Positions 1-6,779 of a stretch of 9,515 nt of DNA are shown piece after piece. The stretch is from NCBI GenBank assembly GCA_023247345.1, contig JAHFGR010000013.1:1-9515 (forward strand). The letters run 5' to 3'. How positions within the stretch are numbered: position 1 is the first letter of the stretch; each line of letters starts with the position of its first letter. The position numbers and the translations under genes are program-made. Source of the stretch: Microcaldota archaeon. Its GTDB lineage: Archaea; Micrarchaeota; Micrarchaeia; Anstonellales; Bilamarchaeaceae. The notes below the pieces were generated by a model. That model had not been told where the DNA came from, did no database searches, and saw nothing but the letters and a program-made list of their open reading frames with translations.

Positions 1-162
1 CTTTCAAAAAAATATGAAATATTAGCAAGCAGCACAGTAATGCTGATGGTTAATATAGATAACAATTCAGTAACTATTTATGCGAGCGGACGAGCGCTAA
101 TTAAATATGTTACAAAAGAAAAAGCAAATGAAATAGGACAGAAGATAGTTGATGCACTTTAA
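1..162 (+). CDS. C-terminal fragment of an unidentified protein
   Basis: This is an open frame from the window edge to a TAA at 160-162, giving 53 residues that start LSKKYEILAS and end KIVDAL. The fragment has two or three beta-strand-like stretches (TVMLMVNID, NSVTIYASGRALIKYV) followed by a probable C-terminal helix. The stretch VTIYASGRALIKY resembles the tail seen in some archaeal ThiF/MoeB-like E1 enzymes (a DGRAIIKG-type strand), but this is weak and the catalytic part lies outside the window. The gene converges on the TrmB-like gene, and the two stop codons overlap in the palindrome TTAA at 159-162. That a real gene is present is fairly safe because of this tight packing; its function is not. 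Confidence 0.6.
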   Translation, partial: LSKKYEILASSTVMLMVNIDNNSVTIYASGRALIKYVTKEKANEIGQKIVDAL

Positions 163-908
163 CTCTTTTTCCATAGATAATCAAACTGATTTGAAAACGT
201 TTTAACTATCTGCTCTGATTTTATTCTTAATGCAATTATATCTGGTTTATATAATAAAATAAGAAGATTATCACCAAATAACGTCCATACTATTGGCATG
301 TATAATTCTTCCGGCAGCCATTTTATTTCTACTTTCGTTGCCTTCCTTGCTTCTTTCAATCTTTTTAGAAATACTTCTGATTTTGTTGAGAATAACATAA
401 TATTTACACCTTTAAACCACCTTGGAAAATATTGGGAAAAATATTCCTGGACCTGGAGATTTCCGAAACCTTTCCAGTACTTGGGTTTCTCTCTCAAAAT
501 TTCAAGTATCATTGCCTTGTAACCTTTTTTACCTTTATACACTTCGAAAATATCTTTTTCCCTTACACTACTATAACTAGATGCGAGTATAGGTAGGATT
601 TCGTCGATCTGTTTTTTTGTTTCTTCATACTTGTCTAATGTTTTTTGTTTTGATTCCTCCAGTATCAAAGGTAATTTCTCTGGGCTCGTGGGAATATAAA
701 GTTTCTTTTTTCCCTCGAAAATATAACTTGCTAGACCTGCTTCCATTAATTTGTCAAGAGCACTGTAAACATTTGCCTTATACGTATTGGTTCTTTTGGC
801 TATTCCATCGGCACTTGATTTGCCTAGTTCCAATAACGCGATATATGCCCTTGCTGCCGTAGGGCTGATGTCAAATTTTGTTAGCAGTTCGATATATTCT
901 TCTTTCAT
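159..908 (-). CDS. TrmB-family transcriptional regulator
   Basis: This 249-residue protein has the TrmB layout. An N-terminal winged helix-turn-helix occupies about residues 1-75 (helix-rich start, then KRTNTYKANVYSALDKLMEAGL as recognition helix and wing). A charged coiled-coil linker follows at about 78-108 and then a C-terminal domain of about 135 residues. The family binds promoter DNA and often senses sugars or other small ligands through the C-terminal domain; no ligand can be read from this sequence. The ATG at 908 lies 2 bases from a perfect inverted repeat (910-931), and a TATA-like box sits at 935-944, so the transcript should begin inside or beside the repeat. This arrangement suggests autoregulation. 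The divergent cupin and PHP genes begin 86 bases away and are the likely target. The family call is secure; the regulon is inferred. Confidence 0.85.
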   Translation of the reverse strand: MKEEYIELLTKFDISPTAARAYIALLELGKSSADGIAKRTNTYKANVYSALDKLMEAGLASYIFEGKKKLYIPTSPEKLPLILEESKQKTLDKYEETKKQIDEILPILASSYSSVREKDIFEVYKGKKGYKAMILEILREKPKYWKGFGNLQVQEYFSQYFPRWFKGVNIMLFSTKSEVFLKRLKEARKATKVEIKWLPEELYMPIVWTLFGDNLLILLYKPDIIALRIKSEQIVKTFSNQFDYLWKKS

Positions 909-909
909 A

Positions 910-931
910 TAGTAGTATCGGCATACTACTA
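910..931. promoter_or_regulatory. Perfect inverted repeat, likely operator of the TrmB-like regulator
   Basis: TAGTAGTAT and ATACTACTA form perfect 9-bp arms around a CGGC spacer. The repeat ends 2 bases before the regulator's start codon and lies just downstream of its TATA-like box, roughly where transcription should start. Bound protein would block that promoter and could affect the divergent cupin promoter. The symmetry is seen directly; the operator role is inferred. Confidence 0.65.
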
Positions 932-934
932 CTT

Positions 935-944
935 AAATTTATAT
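935..944. promoter_or_regulatory. TATA-like box, possibly shared by divergent genes
   Basis: AAATTTATAT reads ATATAAATTT on the minus strand. It is about 30 bases upstream of the TrmB-like start codon. On the plus strand its TTTATAT would place a start near 965-970, leaving a leader of about 25-30 bases with a ribosome binding site before the cupin gene. It is the only clear TATA-like element in this gap. Confidence 0.5.
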
Positions 945-983
945 CTATTGGCGTAGAAAGTAAAAATAAGTGGAAATAGAATA

Positions 984-990
984 GAGGTGA
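984..990 (+). promoter_or_regulatory. Strong Shine-Dalgarno site of the cupin gene
   Basis: GAGGTGA lies four bases before the ATG at 995 and supports that start. Most neighbouring genes look leaderless, so this marks the cupin message as one with a real 5' leader. Confidence 0.7.
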
Positions 991-994
991 AAAT

Positions 995-1837
995 ATGCAA
1001 AAAAGACTTAATGCACCAATAGTTTATGGTCGTCTATCAGAAGCAAAAAAGACTAATACTGCATGGGGAAATAAACGCCCTCTTTTTTCAGATTGGGGGG
1101 AATTAAAGGCAACTGGGACATTAGTTCAGTTCTCCAGTAAAACAACGTATTCAAATTGGGGCGACATAAAATCAGAGAATCTTTGCTTGGTAGAAAAAGG
1201 AAGCGGAGTTATTGAATTTAACGGAAAGCATTATCAAGTAGGTTGCGGCCATGTATTCAAAGTTTTTCCTGGGCAAAAACCCTTAGTATGTCCTAACAAT
1301 AGCCTATCAGTATTATCGATAAGAATCCCTGGTTCTGCACAAAAAGCTGAACAGGCCGGAGAAGATTTAAGCTCTATAAAAGTTGTTAATCCTGCAGATG
1401 TTCCAGCGAAGGTCTATGAATATGAAACATTAGGCCAGGAAATTATTACTTGTGATTATAATCCGGGAATAGGTCTATTGAGATTTACGTTTCCTATAGA
1501 TAGGATACCTATTCACATTCATCCTTTCTCAGCTCGTTTAATTAGGGTTATATCTGGTCTGGGATACACCTATCTCGATCCAAATCGTTACAAGATGGAC
1601 GAAGATGCTTACTGCTTATTTCCAAAAGGGGCAATACACACAAATGGTCCAGTACCTGGTTCGGTTTATACTGTTTATGCCGTACAGCTTCCGTGGATTG
1701 ATCCAAAGATAGATGAAGAACATATAGGTGGTGATCAGAAATTCGTAAGATACGTAGAATCCGAACCGCCTAAAATTTTGTGGAAGAAGAAGGAAGAACT
1801 TAAAAGAGCTGTTGAGAAATTAGGTCATGAAACTTGA
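995..1837 (+). CDS. Two-domain cupin protein, function unknown
   Basis: This is a 280-residue protein with two cupin-like halves. The first (about 40-115) has the strand-rich pattern ending in VEKGSGVIEFNGKHYQVGCGHVFKVFPGQ, without an obvious HxH metal motif. The second (about 155-235) has PIHIHPFSARLIRVISGLGYTYLD followed by FPKGAIHTNG, giving likely metal ligands His174, His176 and His215. The usual glutamate of motif 1 is not evident. A charged C-terminal helix (KKKEELKRAVEKL) ends the protein. Cupins include isomerases, dioxygenases and sugar-binding proteins, so the reaction cannot be named. The last bases overlap the PHP gene by 11, so the two are probably co-transcribed and translationally coupled. 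A TrmB-like regulator is divergent and may control the pair. Confidence 0.8.
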   Translation: MQKRLNAPIVYGRLSEAKKTNTAWGNKRPLFSDWGELKATGTLVQFSSKTTYSNWGDIKSENLCLVEKGSGVIEFNGKHYQVGCGHVFKVFPGQKPLVCPNNSLSVLSIRIPGSAQKAEQAGEDLSSIKVVNPADVPAKVYEYETLGQEIITCDYNPGIGLLRFTFPIDRIPIHIHPFSARLIRVISGLGYTYLDPNRYKMDEDAYCLFPKGAIHTNGPVPGSVYTVYAVQLPWIDPKIDEEHIGGDQKFVRYVESEPPKILWKKKEELKRAVEKLGHET

Positions 1838-2543
1838 TTTCCACTTGTCCTCAGGGCAAAAAAATTCGGACAAATCAGTCAATTTAAAAATTGACCTCCA
1901 TTGCCATACGCATTATTCGATTGATTCGATAATAAAGCCGCGCGAGCTAGCTGCCAAAGCTAAAAAAGCTAGCATAGTGCCAGCAATATCTGACCATAAT
2001 ACGCTTGCAGCGCATAAAGAATTGCATGCATTAGGCATGAGGTTTATTCCAAGCGAAGAGATACGTACAATAGAAGGCGACCTTATTGGTTTGTACTTGC
2101 AAGAAGTGATCCCTAAGAAAACACCATTTCTAGAAGCGCTCGATATGATAAAAGAACAGGGTGCGCTCAGCTATTTACCGCATATGTTTGATAAAACTAG
2201 GCATGGAGTTGCTTATCATCAGCTTGCGAACAAAGTCGATATAATCGAGGCTTTTAACGCGCGTTGCCCTTTGCAAAAGTATAATGATGATGCAATTCAT
2301 TTTGCAAAAAAACATAAAAAATTAATTGCTGCTGGCAGTGATTCACATTTTCTATTCGAGTTTGGTAGGACTTACTTTGAGGTTAGCGCAGAATTTGAAG
2401 ATATTAAAGATAATCCTAAAGCCCTGTTGCGCGCTTTAAAATCAGTAAAAATCCATGCAAAAAAAGCTCCTCTGTTTGTTCGCGGCAGCACGCTTGTTGT
2501 GAAATTTGCGAAACGATTTTTTGCTGGGTTATTCCCAAGATGA
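1827..2543 (+). CDS. PHP-domain metal-dependent phosphoesterase
   Basis: The protein has 238 residues. PHP motifs appear in order: DLHCHTHYS with His25 and His27, SDHN with Asp56 and His57, a glutamate pair at 77-78 (PSEEI), His119 in LPHMF, and GSDSHF with Asp172 and His174. These are the residues that bind two or three metal ions in PHP hydrolases such as histidinol phosphatase and nucleotide or RNA-end phosphatases. The basic C-terminal tail (after about 205) is not part of the core fold. The start ATG overlaps the end of the cupin gene, and about 20 residues precede the first PHP strand, so a slightly later start is possible. The stop is 2 bases from the convergent FEN-1 stop. The substrate is unknown; coupling to the cupin suggests a phosphorylated metabolite handled by both. 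Confidence 0.85.
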   Translation: MKLDFHLSSGQKNSDKSVNLKIDLHCHTHYSIDSIIKPRELAAKAKKASIVPAISDHNTLAAHKELHALGMRFIPSEEIRTIEGDLIGLYLQEVIPKKTPFLEALDMIKEQGALSYLPHMFDKTRHGVAYHQLANKVDIIEAFNARCPLQKYNDDAIHFAKKHKKLIAAGSDSHFLFEFGRTYFEVSAEFEDIKDNPKALLRALKSVKIHAKKAPLFVRGSTLVVKFAKRFFAGLFPR

Positions 2544-2545
2544 TA

Positions 2546-3586
2546 TCAAAACCACTCCTCCAATTTGCTTTGCGCCCCTTTTTCAGCAAAAGATTTTTCT
2601 ATCTTAGCTAATGTGCTGGCAATGCGCTCTTCACTAAAATCATGGTCTTTTACCAATAAGTTTTCCACTTTTTCTTTATTTATTTTACCCCATTCAAATT
2701 TCTTTTCAATTTTCTTATACGGTGGGTTCATAAAAAATTCAAAAATTTCATTAATGTCTGTTTCGAACTCGTATTGGTATTTCTCGTATAAATAATTTTC
2801 AAGGTCTTTTAAAGTTTTTATTTCCTTTATAATTTTCATTGCTGTTTTTGGGCCAACCCCACGCACGCCTTCATTAAAATCCGTTCCAGTGAGCATTCCG
2901 ACCATGATAATTCTCTCTCTTGTTAGCCCGAGCGCGCCAAGCGTTTCTTCTAATCTTATTTCTTCAGGTTCAATCAAAATGTAGCGATCTTGACGAGGTA
3001 TTTTGCGTCTTCCGGTTATTGTAATGTTCCGGATTAAAATTGGCGAACCAAACAAAATCGAATCATAGTCCTGCGAACTTGCTGCATATGCAACTCCTTG
3101 CCTGACCATCCAACTAGCTTGCGCTTCGCCTTCGCTCAGGGCTTCTACATATGGGATTCCAATAGCATCAAGCAATTGTTTTGATTCGTCTATCATATCT
3201 TGCGTTAATCGAGATGTCGCTTGCGCATATTTTTTCGCATCCTCATAGCGCTCTTCTTCTAATGCTTTTTTCCATTTTGCCTCTGCTTCTTGCTTATTTT
3301 TTGCGCGCTGCTCGGTTGTTCGCCTTTTAAATTTCGGTGGAATGCCGTCGAAAACAAAAATAGGTTTTATCCCATTTTCAACAAGTCTTGCTGTGCGATA
3401 GAATAAACCAGACAAGTGTGCAGTAATTCTGCCTTTAAAATCCATCAACGGCGTGCCGTCTTCTTGACGAATGCTGGCGAGAAATTGATAAAGAGTATTG
3501 AACGCATCTATTGCGATCGCCTTTCCAGCTAAAGATTCAAGCGAAATAGTGTGTTTGACAGCAAGCTCGCCTAGGTCTACTCCCAT
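2546..3586 (-). CDS. fen: Flap endonuclease 1
   Basis: The 346-residue protein cuts 5' flaps during Okazaki fragment maturation and base excision repair. XPG-N spans about 1-105 with Asp27 (AIDAFNTLYQ) and Asp80 (FVFDG). XPG-I follows with Glu152 and Glu154 (LSEGEAQASWM) and Asp173 and Asp175 (SSQDYDSILFG). The helix-hairpin-helix region has GTDFNEGVRGVGPKTA. These positions match archaeal FEN-1 exactly. The last eight residues, QSKLEEWF, are a good PCNA-interacting (PIP) box, so it should work with the sliding clamp. Length is normal for the family. A TATA-like box is at 3621-3630 on the minus strand. AGGAGA about ten bases before the ATG may act as a ribosome binding site. Confidence 0.97.
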   Translation of the reverse strand: MGVDLGELAVKHTISLESLAGKAIAIDAFNTLYQFLASIRQEDGTPLMDFKGRITAHLSGLFYRTARLVENGIKPIFVFDGIPPKFKRRTTEQRAKNKQEAEAKWKKALEEERYEDAKKYAQATSRLTQDMIDESKQLLDAIGIPYVEALSEGEAQASWMVRQGVAYAASSQDYDSILFGSPILIRNITITGRRKIPRQDRYILIEPEEIRLEETLGALGLTRERIIMVGMLTGTDFNEGVRGVGPKTAMKIIKEIKTLKDLENYLYEKYQYEFETDINEIFEFFMNPPYKKIEKKFEWGKINKEKVENLLVKDHDFSEERIASTLAKIEKSFAEKGAQSKLEEWF

Positions 3587-3602
3587 CGTCTCATAATCTC
3601 CT

Positions 3603-3616
3603 AGTGCTCAAGCACT
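3603..3616. repeat. 6-bp perfect inverted repeat in the FEN-1 promoter
   Basis: AGTGCT-CA-AGCACT sits between the FEN-1 TATA-like box and its start codon, close to where transcription should begin. It could be a small operator or a short 5' leader hairpin; nothing in the window says which. Confidence 0.4.
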
Positions 3617-3620
3617 CATG

Positions 3621-3630
3621 TTTTTATAAT
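3621..3630 (-). promoter_or_regulatory. TATA-like box of FEN-1
   Basis: On the minus strand this reads ATTATAAAAA, a good archaeal TATA box. It is about 39 bases upstream of the FEN-1 ATG, allowing a short leader that would include the AGGAGA site. Confidence 0.55.
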
Positions 3631-3633
3631 GCT

Positions 3634-3661
3634 AGACGTTCGCGTTATAAACGCTCCGTCT
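3634..3661. repeat. Imperfect hairpin between MBF1 and FEN-1
   Basis: AGACG and CGTCT form outer arms, and GCGTT-ATA-AACGC forms a perfect inner stem, with a 3 by 2 internal loop between them. It lies just after the MBF1 stop and before the FEN-1 TATA box. It could help end or process the MBF1 transcript, although no long U-run follows, or it could bind a regulator. Confidence 0.4.
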
Positions 3662-3675
3662 GGAAATTCTATATT

Positions 3676-4131
3676 TCATTTTTTCTTTTTATCAATTACA
3701 ACAAAATCAGCAAGTGTTACATCTTTAGATGCGCTTGGAGACGCAGTTGACCCAACTTCTTCGACAACTTTTTCTATTAATTTTACTCCGAGTTCTTTTT
3801 CTAGTTTTTTCGCAACTGTGAGCGTTGGTTTAAGATGACCGCGTTCGATATTTTCCAAATAGCTTTCTTTTTCATTTATGCGCTCTGCAATAACTGCTAT
3901 TGGTAAACCAAGAACTTCGCGTTTGTTGTGAATGAGCCTTCCAAAAGTTTCAACGATTTCTTCTGTTTCCTGTTGCTGCTTAGTGCTAATAATTTTTTCT
4001 TTTGCTGGTTCATCTTTAAGATTATAAACTAATTTACCGTGCGGAAAACATCTTCTGCAAGTGCCCATCTTTGCTCCTTCTATTAATACTATGGCAACTG
4101 CTTCTCCTCTGCCGCATATTTCGCAATCCAT
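3676..4131 (-). CDS. MBF1-type zinc-ribbon and XRE helix-turn-helix regulator
   Basis: The 151-residue protein begins MDCEICG. A zinc ribbon uses Cys3, Cys6, Cys25 and Cys28 (CEIC and CRRC). An XRE/Cro-type helix-turn-helix follows at about 70-125 (FGRLIHNKREVLGLPIAVIAERINEKESYLENIERGHLKPTLTVAKKLEKEL). A lysine-rich tail ends DKKKK. This is the archaeal homologue of eukaryotic multiprotein bridging factor 1, which in archaea associates with ribosomes and may affect translation or stress responses. A TATA-like box at 4153-4162 predicts a start near 4131, so a leaderless ATG at 4131 is preferred. The ATG at 4143 (adding MVRI) is the alternative. A longer open frame upstream overlaps the hydrolase gene and is rejected. 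Confidence 0.9.
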   Translation of the reverse strand: MDCEICGRGEAVAIVLIEGAKMGTCRRCFPHGKLVYNLKDEPAKEKIISTKQQQETEEIVETFGRLIHNKREVLGLPIAVIAERINEKESYLENIERGHLKPTLTVAKKLEKELGVKLIEKVVEEVGSTASPSASKDVTLADFVVIDKKKK

Positions 4132-4152
4132 AATTCTAACCATACACGCAAG

Positions 4153-4162
4153 TATTTTTATG
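4153..4162 (-). promoter_or_regulatory. TATA-like box of MBF1
   Basis: On the minus strand this reads CATAAAAATA, centred about 27 bases upstream of the ATG at 4131. The spacing is what a leaderless archaeal transcript would have and is the main reason for choosing that start. It lies in the short gap after the hydrolase stop. Confidence 0.45.
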
Positions 4163-4163
4163 T

Positions 4164-5147
4164 TTATTGAAGTCTTCTGGTAAAATCTTGAATAAGATTC
4201 GCTGTAACATCCGGCACTTCTAAAGGCGGTACGTGGGCTACATTTGGCAGTTTTATAACTCGTTCGCAACCAGGCATTATTCTTGCTAATGACGAAACTT
4301 TTTCATGTACAATCAGCCAGTCCAACCCGCCAGTTATTAACATTACCTGGGTATCTACGCCTGCGAGAACGTGTTTATCTGTTTTTTCCATCATCATTGC
4401 TCTCAACGCTAGCGTTCTTGTTTTCACATCTGTGGCAAGCACTTGTTGTATGAATCTATCAAACGCAAGATCATTCCCATGACCATTTTTAGTTAAATTT
4501 GAGACTTCTGCAATTCTTTTAACAGCTGTTAATGCAACTCTGTTTTGAGCGAGTGCCTGCGTTGTTATATTTGTCACCGGGTTAGTATCCAAAATTGATA
4601 AAATCGATTTTACTGCAATATCAATAGCAACAGAATTTCCAAAAGACCATAATTCGAGCGGGTTTGTAAGCGCAGGACATATAAATATTATTCCTTCAAC
4701 TCGATCCTTAAACGCTTGATAAAATTTTAAGGCAGAAATACCCCACATAGAATGCGCGACAAGAACTACTTTTGCAACTTGCTCTTTGTCTAATACTGCT
4801 TTCAGATCATGCGCAAGATCAGATAAATAAGTCTCAGCCGTACTTGCACCTAGCGTAGATCTCCAATGGCCTCTATTTTCCATTGTAATTATATCATTTT
4901 CAGCATTTAGATAAGGAATTATTGGGATAAATGCAGCTGGCGAACATGTCCAGCCAGCTAAAAGCGCAAAAACTCTTTTTTGAGATGACCGCTCCTTTGC
5001 TTCCCTGTATCGATATCTTATTCTCGCACCTTTAATGCTGTCGACATAACGATCTAAATGTTCTTCATATAGCACTTCGTTTCTGATTCTTCTGGAACTG
5101 CTGGTTAATATTCGTACAGACGGCAATAAAGAACTAAATGCAAGCAT
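4164..5147 (-). CDS. Alpha/beta hydrolase-fold protein with atypical nucleophile elbow
   Basis: This is a 327-residue protein with the alpha/beta hydrolase plan. An early strand ends ALLAGWTCSP (about 60-70, the place of the oxyanion loop), followed by MENRGHWRS (about 89-96). The nucleophile elbow is VLVAHSMWG with Ser133, the acid is probably Asp276 in TGGLDW, and the base is His305 in NVAHVPPLEVP. The elbow is A-H-S-M-W rather than the usual G-x-S-x-G, so small residues are replaced on both sides, but the Ser-Asp-His triad is complete. The cap region (about 160-250) is helical. The substrate could be an ester, amide or C-C bond and cannot be inferred. The stop is 32 bases upstream of the MBF1 ATG. 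The start at 5147 is leaderless-compatible, about 23 bases from the 18-bp AT palindrome. Confidence 0.85.
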   Translation of the reverse strand: MLAFSSLLPSVRILTSSSRRIRNEVLYEEHLDRYVDSIKGARIRYRYREAKERSSQKRVFALLAGWTCSPAAFIPIIPYLNAENDIITMENRGHWRSTLGASTAETYLSDLAHDLKAVLDKEQVAKVVLVAHSMWGISALKFYQAFKDRVEGIIFICPALTNPLELWSFGNSVAIDIAVKSILSILDTNPVTNITTQALAQNRVALTAVKRIAEVSNLTKNGHGNDLAFDRFIQQVLATDVKTRTLALRAMMMEKTDKHVLAGVDTQVMLITGGLDWLIVHEKVSSLARIMPGCERVIKLPNVAHVPPLEVPDVTANLIQDFTRRLQ

Positions 5148-5161
5148 GACTATATATTTAC

Positions 5162-5179
5162 TATAAAAATATTTTTATA
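5162..5179. promoter_or_regulatory. 18-bp perfect AT palindrome, TATA element between divergent genes
   Basis: TATAAAAATATTTTTATA is a perfect palindrome with a TATA box on each strand. On the minus strand its centre is about 23 bases from the hydrolase start codon, consistent with a leaderless message. It may also fire toward the protease gene, although that gene has a better placed box at 5211-5220. Confidence 0.6.
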
Positions 5180-5210
5180 CCTGCGTTAGCCCGATGCCTA
5201 AATTAAGGCA

Positions 5211-5220
5211 AAGATATTTA
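5211..5220 (+). promoter_or_regulatory. TATA-like box of the site-2 protease gene
   Basis: AAGATATTTA is centred about 28 bases before the ATG at 5244. It would give a leaderless transcript, in line with the absence of a ribosome binding site there. Confidence 0.4.
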
Positions 5221-5243
5221 ATTGCGCCCTTTGAAATAATTCT

Positions 5244-6596
5244 ATGATTCCTTTTCTTTTAATATTAGCCATAGCATTGAGCATATTTTATTATATTCTA
5301 ACTCTGGATGTTTCTGGAGTTTTGAAGTTTTTTCTTGGCGTAGCAGAAATGCTGTTAGTTGGCCAGTTTCTGATCTGGCGGTATAAATTTACCGGAGAAT
5401 ATGGCCTTATTTTATTGAAAAGCAAACGTGGATTGAATATTATTAATAAACTCGCGAAGCACGAAGAATTATGGAAATTTTTTAGTGATATTGGCACGGT
5501 AATGTCTTATGGATTACTCAGTTTTGTTCTTATGAGAAAAAACGTTTCAGTAAAAAGTTTTGTTGTTGGAGTTGCGCTAATTTCTATTTTGTTTTTTGTT
5601 GTTGCGCCATTTGTTCTACCATTTTTAGTTGGTGTAATTGGAGTTAGCTCGCTTGAGCATGGCGTACAGCAAAGCGGATTGAGTGCGCTGGCATCAGCTT
5701 CAATAGTTTTATTATACGCAGGCGGATTATTCATGATTTTACTCCTTAGTATTATCGCTTATGGTGTCTTCATCTTATCAGCATTGCTTAGCACATTATT
5801 GCATGGAACGCAAGCGATAGCAAAGGCTTCACCTGGCGGCACATTTTTATTACCTGGGATTAATTTGCCTTTTTTCGAAGGAATTGGAGCGCTAATAATT
5901 ATTTTAATTGTGCACGAAGGCGCGCATGCTATACTCGCGAGGATAGCAAGAATACCTGTGCTCAGCTCGGGCGTAGTTCTTTTTGGCGTGATTCCTGTTG
6001 GCGCTTTTGTTGAGCCAGATGAAGAGAAATTAAAGAAACTAGAGCAAACAAAACAAACTCGCGTGCTAGTCGCTGGGTCTACCGCTAATTTGCTGACGTG
6101 TATGTTTTTCTTTATTTTATTTATCGGATTCTTTTATGGGACTGCACAATATCGCGAAGAAGGTTTGTTAGTAACGACCGGCATGGCAAAAAACACAGTT
6201 ATTCATTCTATTAACGGACAGCAGGTAGACCTAACAAATTATGCAAATTTAAATTTACCAAAAAATAGCGAAGTAAAACTCGAGACAAATAAAGGCGAGA
6301 TAACGAGAAAAACAAACGAAGAAGGAAAGATGGGAATAATTATCAGCCCGATCACAAAGGATTCGATAGTTGCGGTTTACGACTCGCAAATATTGGAATT
6401 TGTTTACATGATTCTTGGGCTTACATTTGCATTAAATTTTGTCATCGGAACAGTTAACTTGCTGCCATTGCCGTTTTTCGACGGCTATCGTACGCTGGAG
6501 ATAAACATTGAGAATAAATTCATAGTGAAAGGATTAATGACTTTAACACTTGTTGCATTTCTAATTAATTTCTTACCTTGGTTTTTTAAGGGATAA
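5244..6596 (+). CDS. Site-2 protease family membrane metalloprotease (M50)
   Basis: The 450-residue protein is mostly hydrophobic. Membrane segments can be seen at about 1-20, 28-46, 103-130, 152-182, 213-232, 274-298, 385-407 and 430-447. The zinc site is HEGAH with His224, Glu225 and His228. The second zinc motif is NLLPLPFFDG with Asp413. Between them is a soluble stretch (about 302-375, including GMAKNTVIHSINGQQV) that looks like a PDZ domain, as in other M50 proteases. These enzymes cut substrates inside the membrane, often to release anchored regulators. The N-terminal 200 residues are longer than the minimal core. No anti-sigma-like substrate is nearby, and the target is unknown. The gene is divergent from the hydrolase and ends 45 bases from the tRNA-Met gene on the other strand. 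Confidence 0.92.
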   Translation: MIPFLLILAIALSIFYYILTLDVSGVLKFFLGVAEMLLVGQFLIWRYKFTGEYGLILLKSKRGLNIINKLAKHEELWKFFSDIGTVMSYGLLSFVLMRKNVSVKSFVVGVALISILFFVVAPFVLPFLVGVIGVSSLEHGVQQSGLSALASASIVLLYAGGLFMILLLSIIAYGVFILSALLSTLLHGTQAIAKASPGGTFLLPGINLPFFEGIGALIIILIVHEGAHAILARIARIPVLSSGVVLFGVIPVGAFVEPDEEKLKKLEQTKQTRVLVAGSTANLLTCMFFFILFIGFFYGTAQYREEGLLVTTGMAKNTVIHSINGQQVDLTNYANLNLPKNSEVKLETNKGEITRKTNEEGKMGIIISPITKDSIVAVYDSQILEFVYMILGLTFALNFVIGTVNLLPLPFFDGYRTLEINIENKFIVKGLMTLTLVAFLINFLPWFFKG

Positions 6597-6641
6597 ACAA
6601 AACTGAAGACCAAAAACACGAAATAGAAAGTAAATAAAATA

Positions 6642-6773
6642 TGCCGAGGGCGGGATTTGAAGCCGCGACCTCCCGATTTCTCAAAGTGCTATTATATCAT
6701 AGGCTTGCGCCTCATAACTCATAAGCTAATCTCTTATGAGTCGGGCACTCTAACCAGGCTGAGCTACCCCGGC
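6642..6773 (-). tRNA. tRNA-Met(CAU), elongator type, with a 57-nt intron
   Basis: The 75-nt mature molecule starts GCCGGGGTAGCTC and ends CCTCGGCA. The acceptor stem pairs fully (one G-T), the D-stem is GCTC/GAGT, and the anticodon stem is CCCGA/TCGGG with loop CTCATAA. CCA is not encoded. The anticodon stem lacks the three G-C pairs of initiators, and GCCGGGG is typical of archaeal elongator Met. In the T-arm, GCGGC faces CCCGC, so the pair next to the loop is C53-C61 instead of the nearly universal G53-C61. The gene starts 6 bases after the phosphatase stop and is followed by a T-rich stretch (TATTTTATTT). Confidence in the tRNA is high; identity Met over Ile2 is likely but not certain. Confidence 0.93.
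6678..6734 (-). other. Canonical 37/38 intron of tRNA-Met
   Basis: The intron follows A37. A bulge-helix-bulge is visible: CTCA (32-35) pairs with TGAG near the intron end, with 3-nt bulges TA|A and AA|A cut after their second base. Inside is an AGGC-GCAA-GCCT hairpin with a GNRA loop. The intron also holds two tandem copies of TTATGAG, complementary to the anticodon loop. Confidence 0.88.
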
Positions 6774-6779
6774 ATTAGA

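Noticed and set aside
298..862. Plus-strand open frames opposite the TrmB-like gene
   Set aside because: They are antisense to a gene with clear domain structure, have no ribosome binding site or promoter, and show no recognisable protein motif.
2565..3838. Plus-strand open frames opposite FEN-1 and MBF1
   Set aside because: They are shadows of well-supported minus-strand genes with compositionally odd translations.
4132..4269. N-terminal extension of MBF1 to 4269
   Set aside because: The extra residues come from the hydrolase gene in another frame, carry no family signal, and the zinc ribbon starts at MDCEIC.
6642..6773. Initiator tRNA-Met
   Set aside because: The anticodon stem CCCGA/TCGGG lacks the three consecutive G-C pairs typical of initiators, and the acceptor matches elongator Met.
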